Translations under genes and position numbers: made by a program
Notes under the pieces: generated by a model
What the model saw: only the letters and a program-made list of their open reading frames with translations
The model's database searches: none
Told to the model about the DNA's origin: nothing
Shown: positions 31,351 to 43,130 of the stretch, one piece after another
How positions within the stretch are numbered: position 1 is the first letter of the stretch
Layout: each line of letters begins with the position of its first letter
Assembly: GCA_033239005.1 (NCBI GenBank)
Contig: BSQZ01000040.1
Location: 2,492,599 to 2,556,598, forward strand
DNA: 64,000 bases
Origin: Lamellibrachia satsuma
Lineage: Eukaryota > Annelida > Polychaeta > Sabellida > Siboglinidae
Direction of reading: 5' to 3'

Positions 31351-31402
31351 AGCTATATTTGCCACACATACATGCATGCATGTATGTGTGGCAAATATAG
31401 CT
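31351..31402. repeat. Perfect 52-bp palindrome
   Basis: The 26-bp arm starting AGCTATATTTGCCACACATA is followed immediately by its exact reverse complement, centred on TGCATGCA. It can extrude as a cruciform. It abuts the CATA/CATG microsatellite at 31403. Confidence 0.97.
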
Positions 31403-31526
31403 TGCATGCATGCATGCATACATACATACATGCATACACACATACATATACATACATACATACATACATACATACATACATACATACATACATACATACA
31501 TACATACATACATACATACATACATA
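31403..31526. repeat. (CATG)n/(CATA)n microsatellite
   Basis: TGCA/CATG units followed by about 28 CATA units. Confidence 0.96.
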
Positions 31527-32365
31527 ATTTTTTTTACAACTGGTCTGCCTAAAGATGGTCGCGAATTGTGACTCAGTTCGTGCGTTGCTGAATGAGTATG
31601 TCCCAACAAACGCTGACTTTGTGAATGAAATATGCTGTTAAATTTGCAGTGCTACAATTATTTGATTAATAAATCATGAAGCTAACTTTAGGGGGCCGCT
31701 GTGTGCCAGGGAGGTTTAAAATTTATTATGCTTATTATTAATAAACGATGTTGTCTTTTTCTTTCGCACACGCACGCGCGCGCGCACTAACGCAGGCACG
31801 CACGCATACATGTAATCGTTAAACATGTTATCATGAACAAGGACGCGCAAGTTTTCTCCAGAACGGGGGACTGCCGAGGATTGACGTATGTAATGCAATT
31901 TCGAAAACAATACGTCTTGAGTTTTTTGCGGAAGGTAGCTATAGTTATAGGTGTTTTTTTTAAGTGACAAGGCGTTCATTCCAGATTTTGGGCGCAGCTA
32001 CAGTTTTTTAGTTTTAGGAACATTGAAGCGTTGTTGTGAGATTAATGATCTGAGCTGCCTGTGGATATTGGAAATACGCGAAAGACTGGCCAAGCAGGGT
32101 ACCTGTTGTGTAGATAGAGCATGGTATGTAAGAGTGTACAGTTTAAATTTGATTCGATATGTAACCGGAAGTCAATGTAACTGGTTAAGTAGAGATGGTG
32201 ATGGTTAGAAACGAGGCGACCTGAGCACAACACGTGCAAGGCAATGTTGCACATATTGGAGTTTAGCTAAGTCTCTTTTAGCAATGTTGTTTAGCAGCGA
32301 GTTGTAACAGTCCATGCGGCTACTAATTAGTTGCAATAACAAGTCACCAAGTACGTAGCATGCAT
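31527..32365. other. Unassigned DNA 3' of the first nested gene
   Basis: No gene recognised. A CACG-type tract lies at 31766-31805. Confidence 0.45.
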
Positions 32366-32371
32366 TTTATT
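32366..32371 (-). promoter_or_regulatory. Candidate poly(A) signal AATAAA of the first nested gene
   Basis: TTTATT on plus reads AATAAA on minus, about 100 bp past the stop codon at 32471. Confidence 0.5.
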
Positions 32372-32470
32372 GCATAACGTTTCCTCACACAGTCGCCATG
32401 TTCGGCAGGTCACGGAACTCGGTTTGGCGACAGACGTCCCACATTTGACAATGAAGCGCCACCTGGCGCA

Positions 32471-32689
32471 CTAACAGAGCGCCTTCTGCGCCATCATGTT
32501 CTCGGAACATGTGAGAGCCACCTTCATTCCCCGCTCCAACAGGTCGGCGACTTCTTTGAGACAAGACACGCAGGGCAGGAACGGGCTAATCAAGACGTAG
32601 AGGAAGGCGCACAAACCGGCCACCCACCAGCCGATAAATAGCAGAATGAGGAGCCAGACAATCGACCAGACGATTTCGATTCCACCCAT
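32471..32689 (-). CDS. Small membrane protein, 72 aa, nested copy 1
   Basis: I do not recognise the family by name. The protein has 72 residues with no cleavable signal. A Trp-rich hydrophobic stretch covers residues 8-39 (WSIVWLLILLFIGWWVAGLC and onward), which could be one long or two short membrane helices. It is followed by a CVSC motif (40-43), an amphipathic KEVADLL segment and a cysteine at 61 within TCSENMM. Copy 2 at 35662-35880 is identical at 61 of 72 positions, and most changes are conservative, which indicates selection on the protein. A splice acceptor (GCTTGCAG before 32747) shared with copy 2 suggests a 5'UTR intron, with exon 1 ending near 33310. It lies in intron 1 of the channel gene on the same strand. 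Confidence 0.85.
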   Translation of the reverse strand: MGGIEIVWSIVWLLILLFIGWWVAGLCAFLYVLISPFLPCVSCLKEVADLLERGMKVALTCSENMMAQKALC

Positions 32690-32746
32690 GTCTGGTCAGA
32701 CGACGATGGCTCGGTCAGAGTACGACTGTCGGAACAGGTCGGTATA

Positions 32747-33500
32747 GCTGCAAGCGAGTCGTACAGGTTTAGTTGTTCACTGTTGCAGACATGTGACACG
32801 ACAAGGAGACTAGTGTTTTCATGAGGAATGTGCAGTGAGTATCTCGAGTGTGTAGTTGCGATAACAGCTTTGTCTCAATTCCAGATTAACATTAATGTAT
32901 AAAATAGTCAACAACAACAACGGATGTACGAATATTAAGCAACACCTCTCCATCATGACTCGCAGTTCCCGACACACACGCACGCGCACGCACACACACA
33001 CCTTCAGCTGTATTCGAAGCCGATTCAAACAGGATGTAATTAACTACCATGGATATAGTTAACTAGAATTATCTTCCCCACATGTAGTGCATGCCCCCAC
33101 ACTGGAGATATATAGGTTTCGAGTGTAGGGTCTTTCAGTATTTTATAGTAAACTATGCGTGTTTTTATGCTGCGCATCAGCAGCCTACGTATTATTCCTC
33201 AATCGGACACGATTAACGCGGTACTTGGAAAAAGAAGAAGATACTGTTAATTAAAAAGGTGATGCGACATTGTTGTCCATTGAAAAATTAAAACTGACCC
33301 TTCACGTTACCCACCGCGGCCTGGCGACTGCGAAGAGATGCGAAGTAACGAGTCCAACTACGCTGACGACTTCTAGAGACGTGAAGCAACAAGATGAGCT
33401 TCAGCTTGCAAACTTTCATACGGTTTGGTCCATAACAACGTGAAATCAAAGTGACGTCACTGGAAAGGGCGACGTTACATACGTCATCACATACGTCACA
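32747..33500 (-). promoter_or_regulatory. 5'UTR intron and promoter region of nested copy 1
   Basis: A CRE palindrome TGACGTCA lies at 33452-33459 and is flanked by CACTGG and then GGCGCG, as at copy 2. Further ACGTCA half-sites lie near 33481-33497. The 5'UTR donor is ambiguous (GTGGGT or GTAACG near 33309-33314). No TATA box is obvious. Confidence 0.5.
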
Positions 33501-35145
33501 GGCGCGAACGTGAACGCCACCAGGAAAACTACCAAAGGCAGTACTTAGGTTAAATCCAAACTAGAAAAAGAAAAAGATGATGGCCAAAGGAACCATCGAA
33601 AACTACTCTTTTTTAAGACAGGGACACTTGGTAAACCTAGAAACGGCAGACAAAATGCCCGTAATGGTATAACATATTTGCAGTGCTCAATATAACACAG
33701 GTGCTACCTAGTGGACGTGAGTAATTCAGTATAATATTGTTGTTATCTTTATATAAATATTAGTGTATTATATCAAGTGTACTTCACACGGCCTGGGACC
33801 ATCTGTTTAACTAGACGAGTTACTTGATTCGCCTCATCCTTGAGTAACGCCGTGTATTATGTTCTCTTTTGGAACAGAGTTTGTACTAGGTGGGCAACAG
33901 TCGTAATACAGTTGGGCTTTTTGTATGTGAATAACATTGTTACCCGGTCTACTGTTCCGCCATTATATCTCCTATGACCACCACGTTCCTCGGTTTCCGA
34001 TCGAGCAACGTCACGTCCGGTACGGTAACCCTGCCGGAACAAGTATTGCCGTGCGTGTCGCTGCGAGTGTGGCGTACAAAGCTGAAATTGTTCAAAATGC
34101 TAAGTACGCACCGGGACGACAGGAGGTAGTCGGGTACTCCGTACACACCGGGACGACAGACCAGCCGTCGGCAGTTGGAGTTAGTCAGGTGCTCCGCTCT
34201 TCCCGTCTCACATTCGGTGATACATCCGACCGGGGGTTACACACCACCCGACCGGGGGTTACACACCACCAGACCGACCCATTAACGCACTGTTCTGACC
34301 CTGGCGTGAAAAACGCGAACTGTGCGCGCACACGCACGCCTTGTAGCGTGAAATCTGGTACTACAACTAAAATGGTGGCCATGTGCGGTACTGTCATTGG
34401 CTCCCTCTTCCTCAACTCCCAGTTGGTATGGAGCAGGAGTTCCACGCTAATACAACCCAATCGTAATTGGGCCGACCTCCCGACTCCCGAATCGGGGGTC
34501 GGCAGTCAGGAGTTGGGAGTCAGGGACTCATTGCACACCAAGCAGACCAACCATTTTGGTCCGACTCCAGACAGTTGGTTGGTCCTACTTGGTCGGATCG
34601 GGCTGGAGTGTACTTAGCATAACATTACACGTCTTAGGTGTTGACGAGTGACGAAGAGTTGCGTGCAGCAAACATGCCACAAGTGTCGTATTGCCGCAAC
34701 CCATTGGACCGGCCACGATTCGCGTAAAGTTGGTGAACCAGTCTCGTGTCCATTCTTATGTTGACTGACCTAACGACCTTTGTTTCACCAGAAAGTCTCC
34801 AAACAGACACACAGACGAGTTGTTGTTGAAGGGGTACTCCGTATTTGTTTTTATTATTCCATAATTTAGCTTAACGTGTATTTGATTAATTATTCTTTCC
34901 ACATGGTACCAGAACAAAGTTTCGCAAGTTGCATAGCGGACTTATGTGCTGCTCTCCTCGTCGTGAGTTCAACTTGGCCTATCGGTACGTGTTTACACAG
35001 CCACTCCTCGCGTCCATTGTTTTCTGGGTGATTTGATGGCTTAGCTCTAAACATTATCTTCTCCATTCCTTATTCAACTGAGAATTGGAACCTTTATTTT
35101 TCTTTTTAATACAATTGGGAACCGTTGTTTCTGCAGACGTAAAGC
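33501..35145. other. Region between the nested paralogues
   Basis: It contains a 226-residue plus-strand open frame (33937-34617) with no repeats and no recognisable domain. I do not accept it as a gene on present evidence. A duplicated GACCGGGGGTTACACACCAC lies at 34229-34272. Inverted fragments with GACTCCCGA/TCGGGAGTC-like arms lie at 34479-34600, perhaps a decayed fold-back element. Confidence 0.4.
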
Positions 35146-35268
35146 CTGTTTACACCAGCGATTAGTTGTTCGATTGATCGGGCGACACCGTGTCGCCCAA
35201 CCAATTGAACGCATCGTTTCTTGATGCTGCTAAGAAACTAACTGTTCGTGTGAAAGGCGTTTTAGTCT
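35146..35268. mobile_element. Palindromic MITE copy 2 (hAT-like ends)
   Basis: The left end TAAAGCCTGTTTACACCAGC and the inverted right end TAAAACGCCTTTCACACGAA resemble terminal repeats. Inside is a perfect hairpin, GGGCGACACCGTGTCGCCC, flanked by GTTCGATTGATC and AACCAATTGAAC. It shares sequence with 30264-30424. No convincing target-site duplication was found. Confidence 0.65.
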
Positions 35269-35661
35269 ACCAGTGCAGCCTTTGGTCAACACGGTTTTTC
35301 AAATGCTTTTTTTACAGTTTTTGTAGCCACGCCCAACTATATCGTCCGACGTCTCGGTGTTCGCTTTCCATCTCGTAACACTATACAACATACAAAGAAA
35401 ACGACGCCGAAATCTGGCAATTGATCGATTACATTTTACTCAGCAACAACGTACGATTATATTGCTCACAACAACATAACATGTCATGCCCGCAGTGCAC
35501 GCACGCGCATCTGTCCGCTAAAATTAGGTCAAAGTGATATTAGGAGACCCTGAGCACTGTAACTTCTTCCTCTCCCGCGCGAAGAAGGGCTAATCGAGCC
35601 AACATTACTACTTGACGTCCCCGATTGTCGCGCGTCTACGCAGTGGCGGCGGTATACCGTA

Positions 35662-35880
35662 CTAAAAGAGGGCCTTGGATGCCATCATGTTCTCCGAACA
35701 CGTGAGAGCAATCTTCGTTCCTCGCAAGAGGAGTTCGGCGACTTCTTTGAGACAACTCACGCATGGCAAGAACGGGCTAATCAAGACGTAGAGGTAGGCA
35801 CACAATCCGGCCACCCACCAGCCGATAAATAGCAGAATCAGGAGCCAGACAATCGACCAGAAAACGTCGATGGCACCCAT
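35662..35880 (-). CDS. Small membrane protein, 72 aa, nested copy 2
   Basis: Paralogue of the protein at 32471-32689, family not recognised. Same length and layout: hydrophobic, Trp-rich residues 8-39, CVSC at 40-43, TCSENMM at 60-66. The 11 differing positions are 3, 5, 6, 7, 29, 49, 52, 55, 57, 68 and 72. The start is fixed by the conserved ATG, with non-coding upstream sequence that also aligns between copies. A splice acceptor (TTCGCTTGCAG before 35936) and a strong donor (CA|GTAAGT after 36157) suggest a 221-bp intron in the 5'UTR. The two genes are about 3.2 kb apart in head-to-tail order, a tandem duplication within the channel intron. Confidence 0.85.
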   Translation of the reverse strand: MGAIDVFWSIVWLLILLFIGWWVAGLCAYLYVLISPFLPCVSCLKEVAELLLRGTKIALTCSENMMASKALF

Positions 35881-35935
35881 GTCAGATCAGACGACGATGA
35901 CTCGGTCAGAGTACGACGAGCGAAGCAGATCGGTA

Positions 35936-36340
35936 GCTGCAAGCGAATTGTAAAAGTTTAGCTTACTTCTTGCATACATAAATAGTGTTGTCGTGTACAA
36001 AAATATGACGACATGTACGCTTTTTCTTCTTGTTAGTCACATTTTCCTTTACTTTTCCGTGGTTGACAGTCCTATGATGTCTTACTATTATAACTTATTT
36101 TAAATAAATGTTGAGAATTTACACTCTCATAACGTAGGCCAATTCATTCTACTTACTGCGACTTGCCGACTTCAACGAATCAACAAATCAACAAAGTCAG
36201 TTTCAGCCGGTACTACAGGTACAGCAGCCACGTTTTACGCCGAAACATTTTCAAACGGTTGCACCGGAACGGGAGTCAACGTGACGTCACTGGGAAGGAA
36301 TGACGTAACTTGCATCATAGGCGCGTACTCAGTTCGAGGT
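35936..36340 (-). promoter_or_regulatory. 5'UTR intron, exon 1 and CRE promoter of nested copy 2
   Basis: TGACGTCA at 36282-36289 is followed by CTGGGAAGGAATGACGTAAC and GGCGCG, closely matching the block upstream of copy 1. The inferred untranslated exon 1 ends at 36157. Retention of the same CRE and neighbours after duplication suggests a functional cAMP/CREB- or ATF-type site. Confidence 0.55.
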
Positions 36341-36718
36341 TGATGTCGTCTGTTCACACTGTGCATGTGGTTATTTTGCTACCTAATCTTGATAAATAAT
36401 CCGGGAATTCTCAACAGGGACAACACGCAGATGGAGAGAGCTACGCATTTAAGTTTGTCTGTCTCTCATATATCCATCAGTTTTGCACGTGTGGGGCTGA
36501 CATTTTGTAGGCGTGTTCGGGGGCCCAGGGGGATGGTTCGTACTTTCTACAAACCGACATCCCCCACCCCCGGCGGTGCGGACATTAACGCATGACTCGG
36601 TCATACATGATTTCTGCGATTGTTCCCAGTAACGTAATCTACATCAAACGTTCACATAAGTTTTAGAGATTGAAGTTGTATCCATCATTGTTATTAGCAT
36701 TGCCCTACCAAAACTAGA
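36341..36718. other. Unassigned DNA
   Basis: No gene recognised. Confidence 0.4.
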
Positions 36719-36867
36719 CTGGGTACTAGCGTTGGGAATCGGTTGGAATTTCATAATCGATCATCGGTTATTATCGGATGGCATCAACCGATTAACTATC
36801 GATTATATAATTGGTTGGACCTCGTTATTAAAGACTACATATCAATTAATGTTACAATTTATATGAA

Positions 36868-37115
<248 letters not shown>

Positions 37116-37339
37116 AACTTCTTTACTCGACGGACAACATTAGAACTTGGATATGACAAATGTGATTATTCTTGATCATTTTCTAAATAAAAAATATAAA
37201 TAAATTAATATTTTAGATGTTATGTAATTTGTTTATTCAAACCTTCCAGTGGTGCTGCCAGTCTTGTTTACAGTGTTTTATTTAAACATCCACAACAGTT
37301 CGAATTTATTAATTGACGATATGTGCCGAATGCAGACAT

Positions 37340-37525
37340 GATTTTTGCCTTTGCATAATGCTTCCGAACATGCCGTGCGAACCTTTGTTCGATTATTCTT
37401 GTTTGCATAGTTTGCAAATCGCTTTTGTCATGTCCAAGTATTTTTTGGTCGAGGGGCCGTCTTTCTGCTAGTAAAACCCGAAATATTTCCATACCCGAGA
37501 CCGGGCTTTGCCACTCGGGTAGTCT
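37340..37525 (-). pseudogene. BED zinc-finger remnant of hAT transposase
   Basis: One minus-strand frame reads SRVWKYFGFY, a stop, then KYLDMTKAICKLCKQ, a stop, then HGMFGSIMQRQ. The aromatic VWKYF start and the AIC-x2-C pair are the first half of a BED finger. The His pair is eroded. This is the DNA-binding N-terminus typical of hAT transposases. The catalytic domain is absent. Confidence 0.75.
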
Positions 37526-37715
37526 CGCATTTCATCTGTCGAACATGTCATATTTCGTAACCAATGACACGTGGGGTCGCGAACCTATTTAAAGCCTTTG
37601 TTTCGCATTTTCTCCGATAATCGATTGTGGATTTCATAATCGATCATCACATCGCTAAAACCCAACCAATCGATGCTCGATTATAATCGATCGTCGGAAC
37701 AGCACTACTGGGTTA

Positions 37716-38130
37716 TGCAAGAAGTCATAACATCTTGCAGTGACAATCCCTTCTCCCGTGGGTCGCCGGGAAACTAGCAAGGCGAGTAATAAACAACAGC
37801 ATTTAGATGTGTCGTTTATTTAAATGACTCGTTCAATCCTCAAGCCCTGTAAGAATACACGTGGTTTGATGTAGATCCAGTGGGCTTCAAAGAACACAGA
37901 CAACGAATGTGAGATTTAATATAATCCAAATGTGTATGTTCGAATGCGCGTGCACCTGCGCGGATCGCATCACCCTCGTCAAACCGTTCACAAAATTAAT
38001 GTGATCAGGACACTGCTTGAATATGCTACTGTTTCTTTAGGCAGTCCCTTTTTCTTTTTCCAGTTGGAGTCCACATTTCAGCACATGGGCCAAGTATGTA
38101 CATATCTTCCTTCTGATAGTTGTTGAGATG
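37716..38130. other. Unassigned DNA
   Basis: Nothing recognised. Confidence 0.4.
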
Positions 38131-38615
38131 TTCACCTGTTGACACTCTTCCCTTGCTTCTCTGTTGGCTTTGTGTTCACCCGTCGACACTCTTCCCTTGC
38201 TTCTCTGTTGGCTTTGTGTTCACCCGTTGACACTCTTCCCTTGCTTCTCTGTTGGCTTTGTGTTCACCCGTTGACACTCTCCCTTGCTTATCTGTTGGTT
38301 TTATGTTCACCTGTTGACACTCTTCCCTTGCTTCTCTGTTGGTTTTGTGTTCTCCTGTTGACACTCATCCCTTGCTTCTCTGTTGGCTTTGTGTTCACCC
38401 GTTGACACTCATCCCTTGCTTCTCTGTTGGCTTTGTGTTCACCCGTTGACACTCTCCCTTGCTTATCTGTTGGTTTTATGTTCACCTGTTGACACTCTTC
38501 CCTTGCTTCTCTGTTGGCTTTGTGTTCTTCTGTTGACACTCTTCCCTTGCTTCTCTGTTGGCTTTGTGTTCTTCTGTTGACACTCTTCCCTTGCTTCTCT
38601 GTTGGCTTTGTGTTC
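38131..38615. repeat. 44-bp minisatellite, about 11 copies
   Basis: The unit contains GTTGACACTCTTCCCTTGCT and TCTGTTGGCTTTGTGTTC. Variants (CACCCG/CACCTG/CTTCTG, a 41-bp unit lacking TTC) recur in the same order twice, suggesting a higher-order block. Confidence 0.95.
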
Positions 38616-40132
38616 TCGCCAGTGGATTCCTTTTAGAATACACATGCCCTTCAGCGACATATATAAAATGATACGATACCACTTACTTCTTACGACACTT
38701 CTTCCCGTGACATCCGCCTGACACATCCTATTCCAAATAATCAGAAGAAGATGATTAAATTATAGGAAACTGAGCTCAAAGGCGAATTCTAAACAAAATG
38801 ATTATTCAATGTCGAAATCAGTATGTAATATAGTGAACCTACAAGTTGTCAACGGATTGATGGATACGCTATGGAGCTAGAGAGGGTAAACACGGTAAAA
38901 AATATAAATCTTCTAATGACGGCGAAAGTGTATTATGTTTTTTACTGAACTAACCCTAATAACGAGTTAATTCCAAAGAAAAGGTCCAGTAACCACCGAG
39001 GAAGCCCTAGTTCCAAAGTCACCAACAACTCGAAGTTGAACAGGCCCTTTGGTCCGCGGTGAAGAACACGTTATACAAATCTGGATATGACCTATCCGGT
39101 GGATTATATTTTGAAATACTCCGTGAGTCAACTACGTATTGAGGCCGGTCTCCGTGAACTAATGAACATAAACGATGTGTGTGAACGTCGAAGCAATCAA
39201 TAAAGATGATCCGCAGAGTGTAGACACAAGTGAATTAATACTAGCGACGCACAACGTGCCAAAAACCACCGTGTTTTATTAGGCTACGGTGGTAATATTC
39301 CTAAAGCTACAGTTCTTTAAAGTTGGACTATTTATAAAACAAACTGCAAGCCGTGGTTGGCATATTGTTGTCTCGTTCATATTCCTTTGCAGGAAATGTA
39401 AGAACTTGAATCGTGGGGATTAAGGTGAAATTATTAGACTTAAAAGTAATATGAATTCACTCGGCGCTAGAAGCTTTCGAGTGGCTCTGGTTGCGAGAGA
39501 TGATGACGTCTACATCGTGACAGTGACGTGACGTGACGTGACGTGACGTGACAGTCTGTTTCCTCGGTGCCCCTAGTGAAATTGTTTTCGTATAAATCCG
39601 CTCAGCATAAATTATTCCCTTCCAGTTCACCGACCGCGTCAGTACCCAAACGAGCCATTCTGCATAAGGTAAACTTATTACGTAAGATAGTTGTGTTGAC
39701 AGTTAAATCCGTCTTGGGTAGGCACGTCTTTTGCTAAGTTCAAACTACGATGTCGTCTCACCGGTCACATCCGAGTAATACTTAGCCTTTTATGTTTCAC
39801 GTAACGCGTAACTTAATGCAGTTATCATAAAATGGAATTTGAAAGCCGTCAAGTTTATTCAACAGGAACGAACTTGTAGGCTGCTGGGGTATGTAGCTCC
39901 TGTGACCTTACGACACGGACGAGAGTCCTTAAACTTAGTACGTTGAGGTATTGACAGCACAACAACACATGAACTCCATTTTGTGGCACTTCGTCGATGA
40001 CTACACATGCAGATTCCGTATCCGAACCTTCTCCCGCACGTCGTTGTACAAAGCGGTGGACTCGCCTGTCAAGTTACGATACATTCACCATGACATGGTG
40101 GTGACAGTCGCGAAATGACCGATTTTGCAAAT
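38616..40132. other. Unassigned DNA with a (TGACG)n tract
   Basis: A TGACG pentamer run of about six copies spans 39518-39550. Nothing else is recognised. Confidence 0.5.
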
Positions 40133-40297
40133 GGTGCTCGCCTCGTGCTCAGGAGACTGGAGGACGCCTCGTGCTCAGGAGACTGGAGGACGCCTCGTGC
40201 TCAGGAGGCTGGAGGACGCCTCGTGCTCAGGAGACTGGAGGACGCTTCGTGCTCAGGAGACTGGAGGAAGCCTCAGGAGGCTGGAGGAAGTGGGTTT
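40133..40297. repeat. 26-bp minisatellite, about 6 copies
   Basis: The unit contains CTCGTGCTCAGGAGACTGGA followed by GGACGC. The last units are shortened. Confidence 0.93.
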
Positions 40298-40483
40298 GAA
40301 ACCTCAATCATGCGGCCCTCTAAGTGGTTTCATAAAAAAAAAACAATTTGCCTTCTTGCCTAGCATCAGTTATATGGGTGAGTAGTTGAAAATATAAAAT
40401 ACCCTGTGCAAACGTACAACATATCGTAGACTCACACATTTGTGACTTGTCGACGATTCATGTATATCATGTCATTTATTCGT

Positions 40484-40720
<237 letters not shown>

Positions 40721-42059
40721 TTATATCGTGGACTCACACATGTGTAACCTGTCGTAGACTCATAAATGTGTAACCTGTCGTGAACTCACAAATCTGCAAC
40801 CTGCTGTGAACTCACTGACATAAACTGGCACTTTCTATAAGCCACTGTACAATACTTGCACGCATATTTGATACAGAATATTACATTTATTTATCTATTC
40901 GCGTGTTTCATCGATGTGATTTTAAACTGCTAACATAGCAGTCATCTCGTGAGTGTTTCCCCGTGAGTGCATACGTGATGAACGCGGACTATCCAATCTA
41001 GACGACGCACTATCGACTTTTGTCACGGTGGCAGGACGTGTTTCTACGCAACGAGAACATGACATCTCGTCAATATCTCTCTCGGCGGCCACCGCTTACG
41101 CCGCCGGCGTGTAGGAGTGTATTGTTACGTTTCATCTCAGCGTAGAATCGGATCCACGGTTTAGCCAGGCTCTCGTGTATTCTTCGTTTTAGCACATACA
41201 TCAAACACGGTCTGGGTGCCAGCTCAGCAGCTGCGCAACTGAGTGCAAGATAACGCTGGAGGTGTGTTAACCAACAGCTTTCGTGTAGTAATCACATCGC
41301 GGCTAAACGCTTTCCAGTTCATTTGTAGAAACAGGTACACCAGGGTGTGAGCTGAAGAAAGGTTTGAACCGTCCTGTGCACCGGATATCGTGTTATATAG
41401 GAATATATCTTTACGTTGAATGCGCGCAAACAGACTCGGCATTTCTCAAACGGACACCCTGGATCTGCGGCCGTAAATATATACATCATTTATCCGCAGT
41501 CGTGGTTAGATCGCCGATTCTTTCAACTGCAGATGTCGTTAATGCCATCTAGCGGAATAAGAAAAAACATTCATCCGGGACATTTGGTCGACTAGCCCGG
41601 ATGTCGAACAAGCCATGTAGCGTTGAATAGTGGCGTTTGGTCGCTTTCCCCAAGTCCTTTCCGACACAGTCACCAGCGTCATTTATTGTTTACAATATAA
41701 AACACCAATGCATTAAACGTGTAAAAACGAATTAGTGGAACCTTGGTTATCTTAGTATCTGAATCATCAAGATTAACACAAACTAAACATGTTATTGCAA
41801 CACCACCGTTAGTGTTCGATTGTTCTCAATTTCAGGCAGGCATCCTTGACAATTGCCGTGTCCATAAAACTATTTCTTATCTAGGGGCCTGAGTACTGGA
41901 AACTGATACCCGGGTTAGCACGCAAGCTTGATGCATTCTAGAACAGATGTATCACGAAGATTCAAATATGTTCCAATACGATCACAAACGAAGAGCTGCT
42001 CGGCCAAACAGACTCAACATCACTGGCCATATAGATAAAGAGACAGAGTCGGAGGGCAT
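40721..42059. other. Unassigned DNA
   Basis: No gene recognised. Short repeats of TGTAACCTGTCGT lie at 40742-40785. Confidence 0.45.
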
Positions 42060-42782
42060 CTATGCCGAATGCCACCTGTCGCATTGCCCAAGACAGCTTA
42101 CGCTGGACATCTATGCCGAATGCCACCTGTCGCATTGCCCATGACAGCCTTACGCTGGACATCTATGCCGAATGCCACCTGTCGCATTGCCCAAGACAGC
42201 TTACTCTGGACATCTATGCCGAATGCCACCTGTCGCATTGCCCAAGACAGCCTTACGCTGGACATCTATGCCGAATGCCACCTGTCGCATTGCCCAAGAC
42301 AGCTTACTCTGGACATCTATGCCGAATGCCACCTGTCGCATTGCCCAAGACAGCCTTACGCTGGACATCTATGCCGAATGCCACCTGTCGCATTTCCCAA
42401 GACAGCCTTACGCTGGACATCTATGCCGAATGCCACCTGTCGCATTGCCCAAGACAGCCTTACGCTGGACATCTATGCCGAATGCCACCTGTCGCATTGC
42501 CCAAGACAGCTTACGCTGGACATCTATGCCGAATGCCACCTGTCGCATTGCCTAAGACAGCCTTACGGTGGACATCTATGCCGAATGCCACCTGTCGCAT
42601 TGCCCAAGACAGCCTTACGCTGGACATCTATGCCGAATGCCACCTGTCGCATTGCCCAAGACAGCTTACGCTGGACATCTATGCCGAATGCCACATGTCG
42701 CATTGCCCAAGACAGCCTTACGCTGGACATCTATGCCGAATGCCACCTGTCGCATTGCCCAAGACAGCCTTACGCTGGACAG
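42060..42782 (+). repeat. 51/52-bp minisatellite, about 14 copies, LINE-derived
   Basis: The unit contains ATGCCGAATGCCACCTGTCG and CATTGCCCAAGACAGC. Two length classes (CAGCTT and CAGCCTT) shift the frame, so no protein is encoded across it. In one frame the unit reads GHLCRMPPVALPKTALRWT, which is the GHV-RMP-LPK-ALRWT block of LINE C-termini. The next LINE block follows directly after the array. Confidence 0.9.
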
Positions 42783-43130
42783 CTGAAGGAAGAAGGGGAC
42801 GATCGCCCGAAGGAAACACGGAGAAGGATCGTGGGAAAGGAGGTGAAAGCACGCGACCGCTTAGTTCAATACATTCCGAGGTCTGAAGGTGTAAACGACG
42901 TCGCGTTACTTGCAAAAGAACAATATAGATTGGACATAATAAAGTACTCATTCTCACACAGGACGAAAAATCAATGGAACAAATCATCTACCGACCCTGT
43001 TATTTAGCAGTGTAAATATGTTTAAACATAACATCGACACATATCTGCTAAGGGCGGGTTATACATAAATTAAGCCAAAGTGTGTTGCACTGGGTGGAAA
43101 TATTGTTAAATCTTTTTAAACCGACCCCAT
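42783..43130 (+). mobile_element. LINE 3' fragments: RPKETRRR block then CR1 3' end
   Basis: Just after the array the frame gives GDDRPKETRRRIVGKEVKAR, the next LINE C-terminal block. From about 42890 the sequence switches to AKEQYRLDIIKYSFSHRTKN, the C-terminus of the CR1 element seen on minus at 53440-53718. A frameshifted VNMFKHN-like piece and RAGYT follow near 43055-43063. The 3'UTR resembles the other CR1 copies (TTGTTAAATCTTTTTAAAC). Confidence 0.8.
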
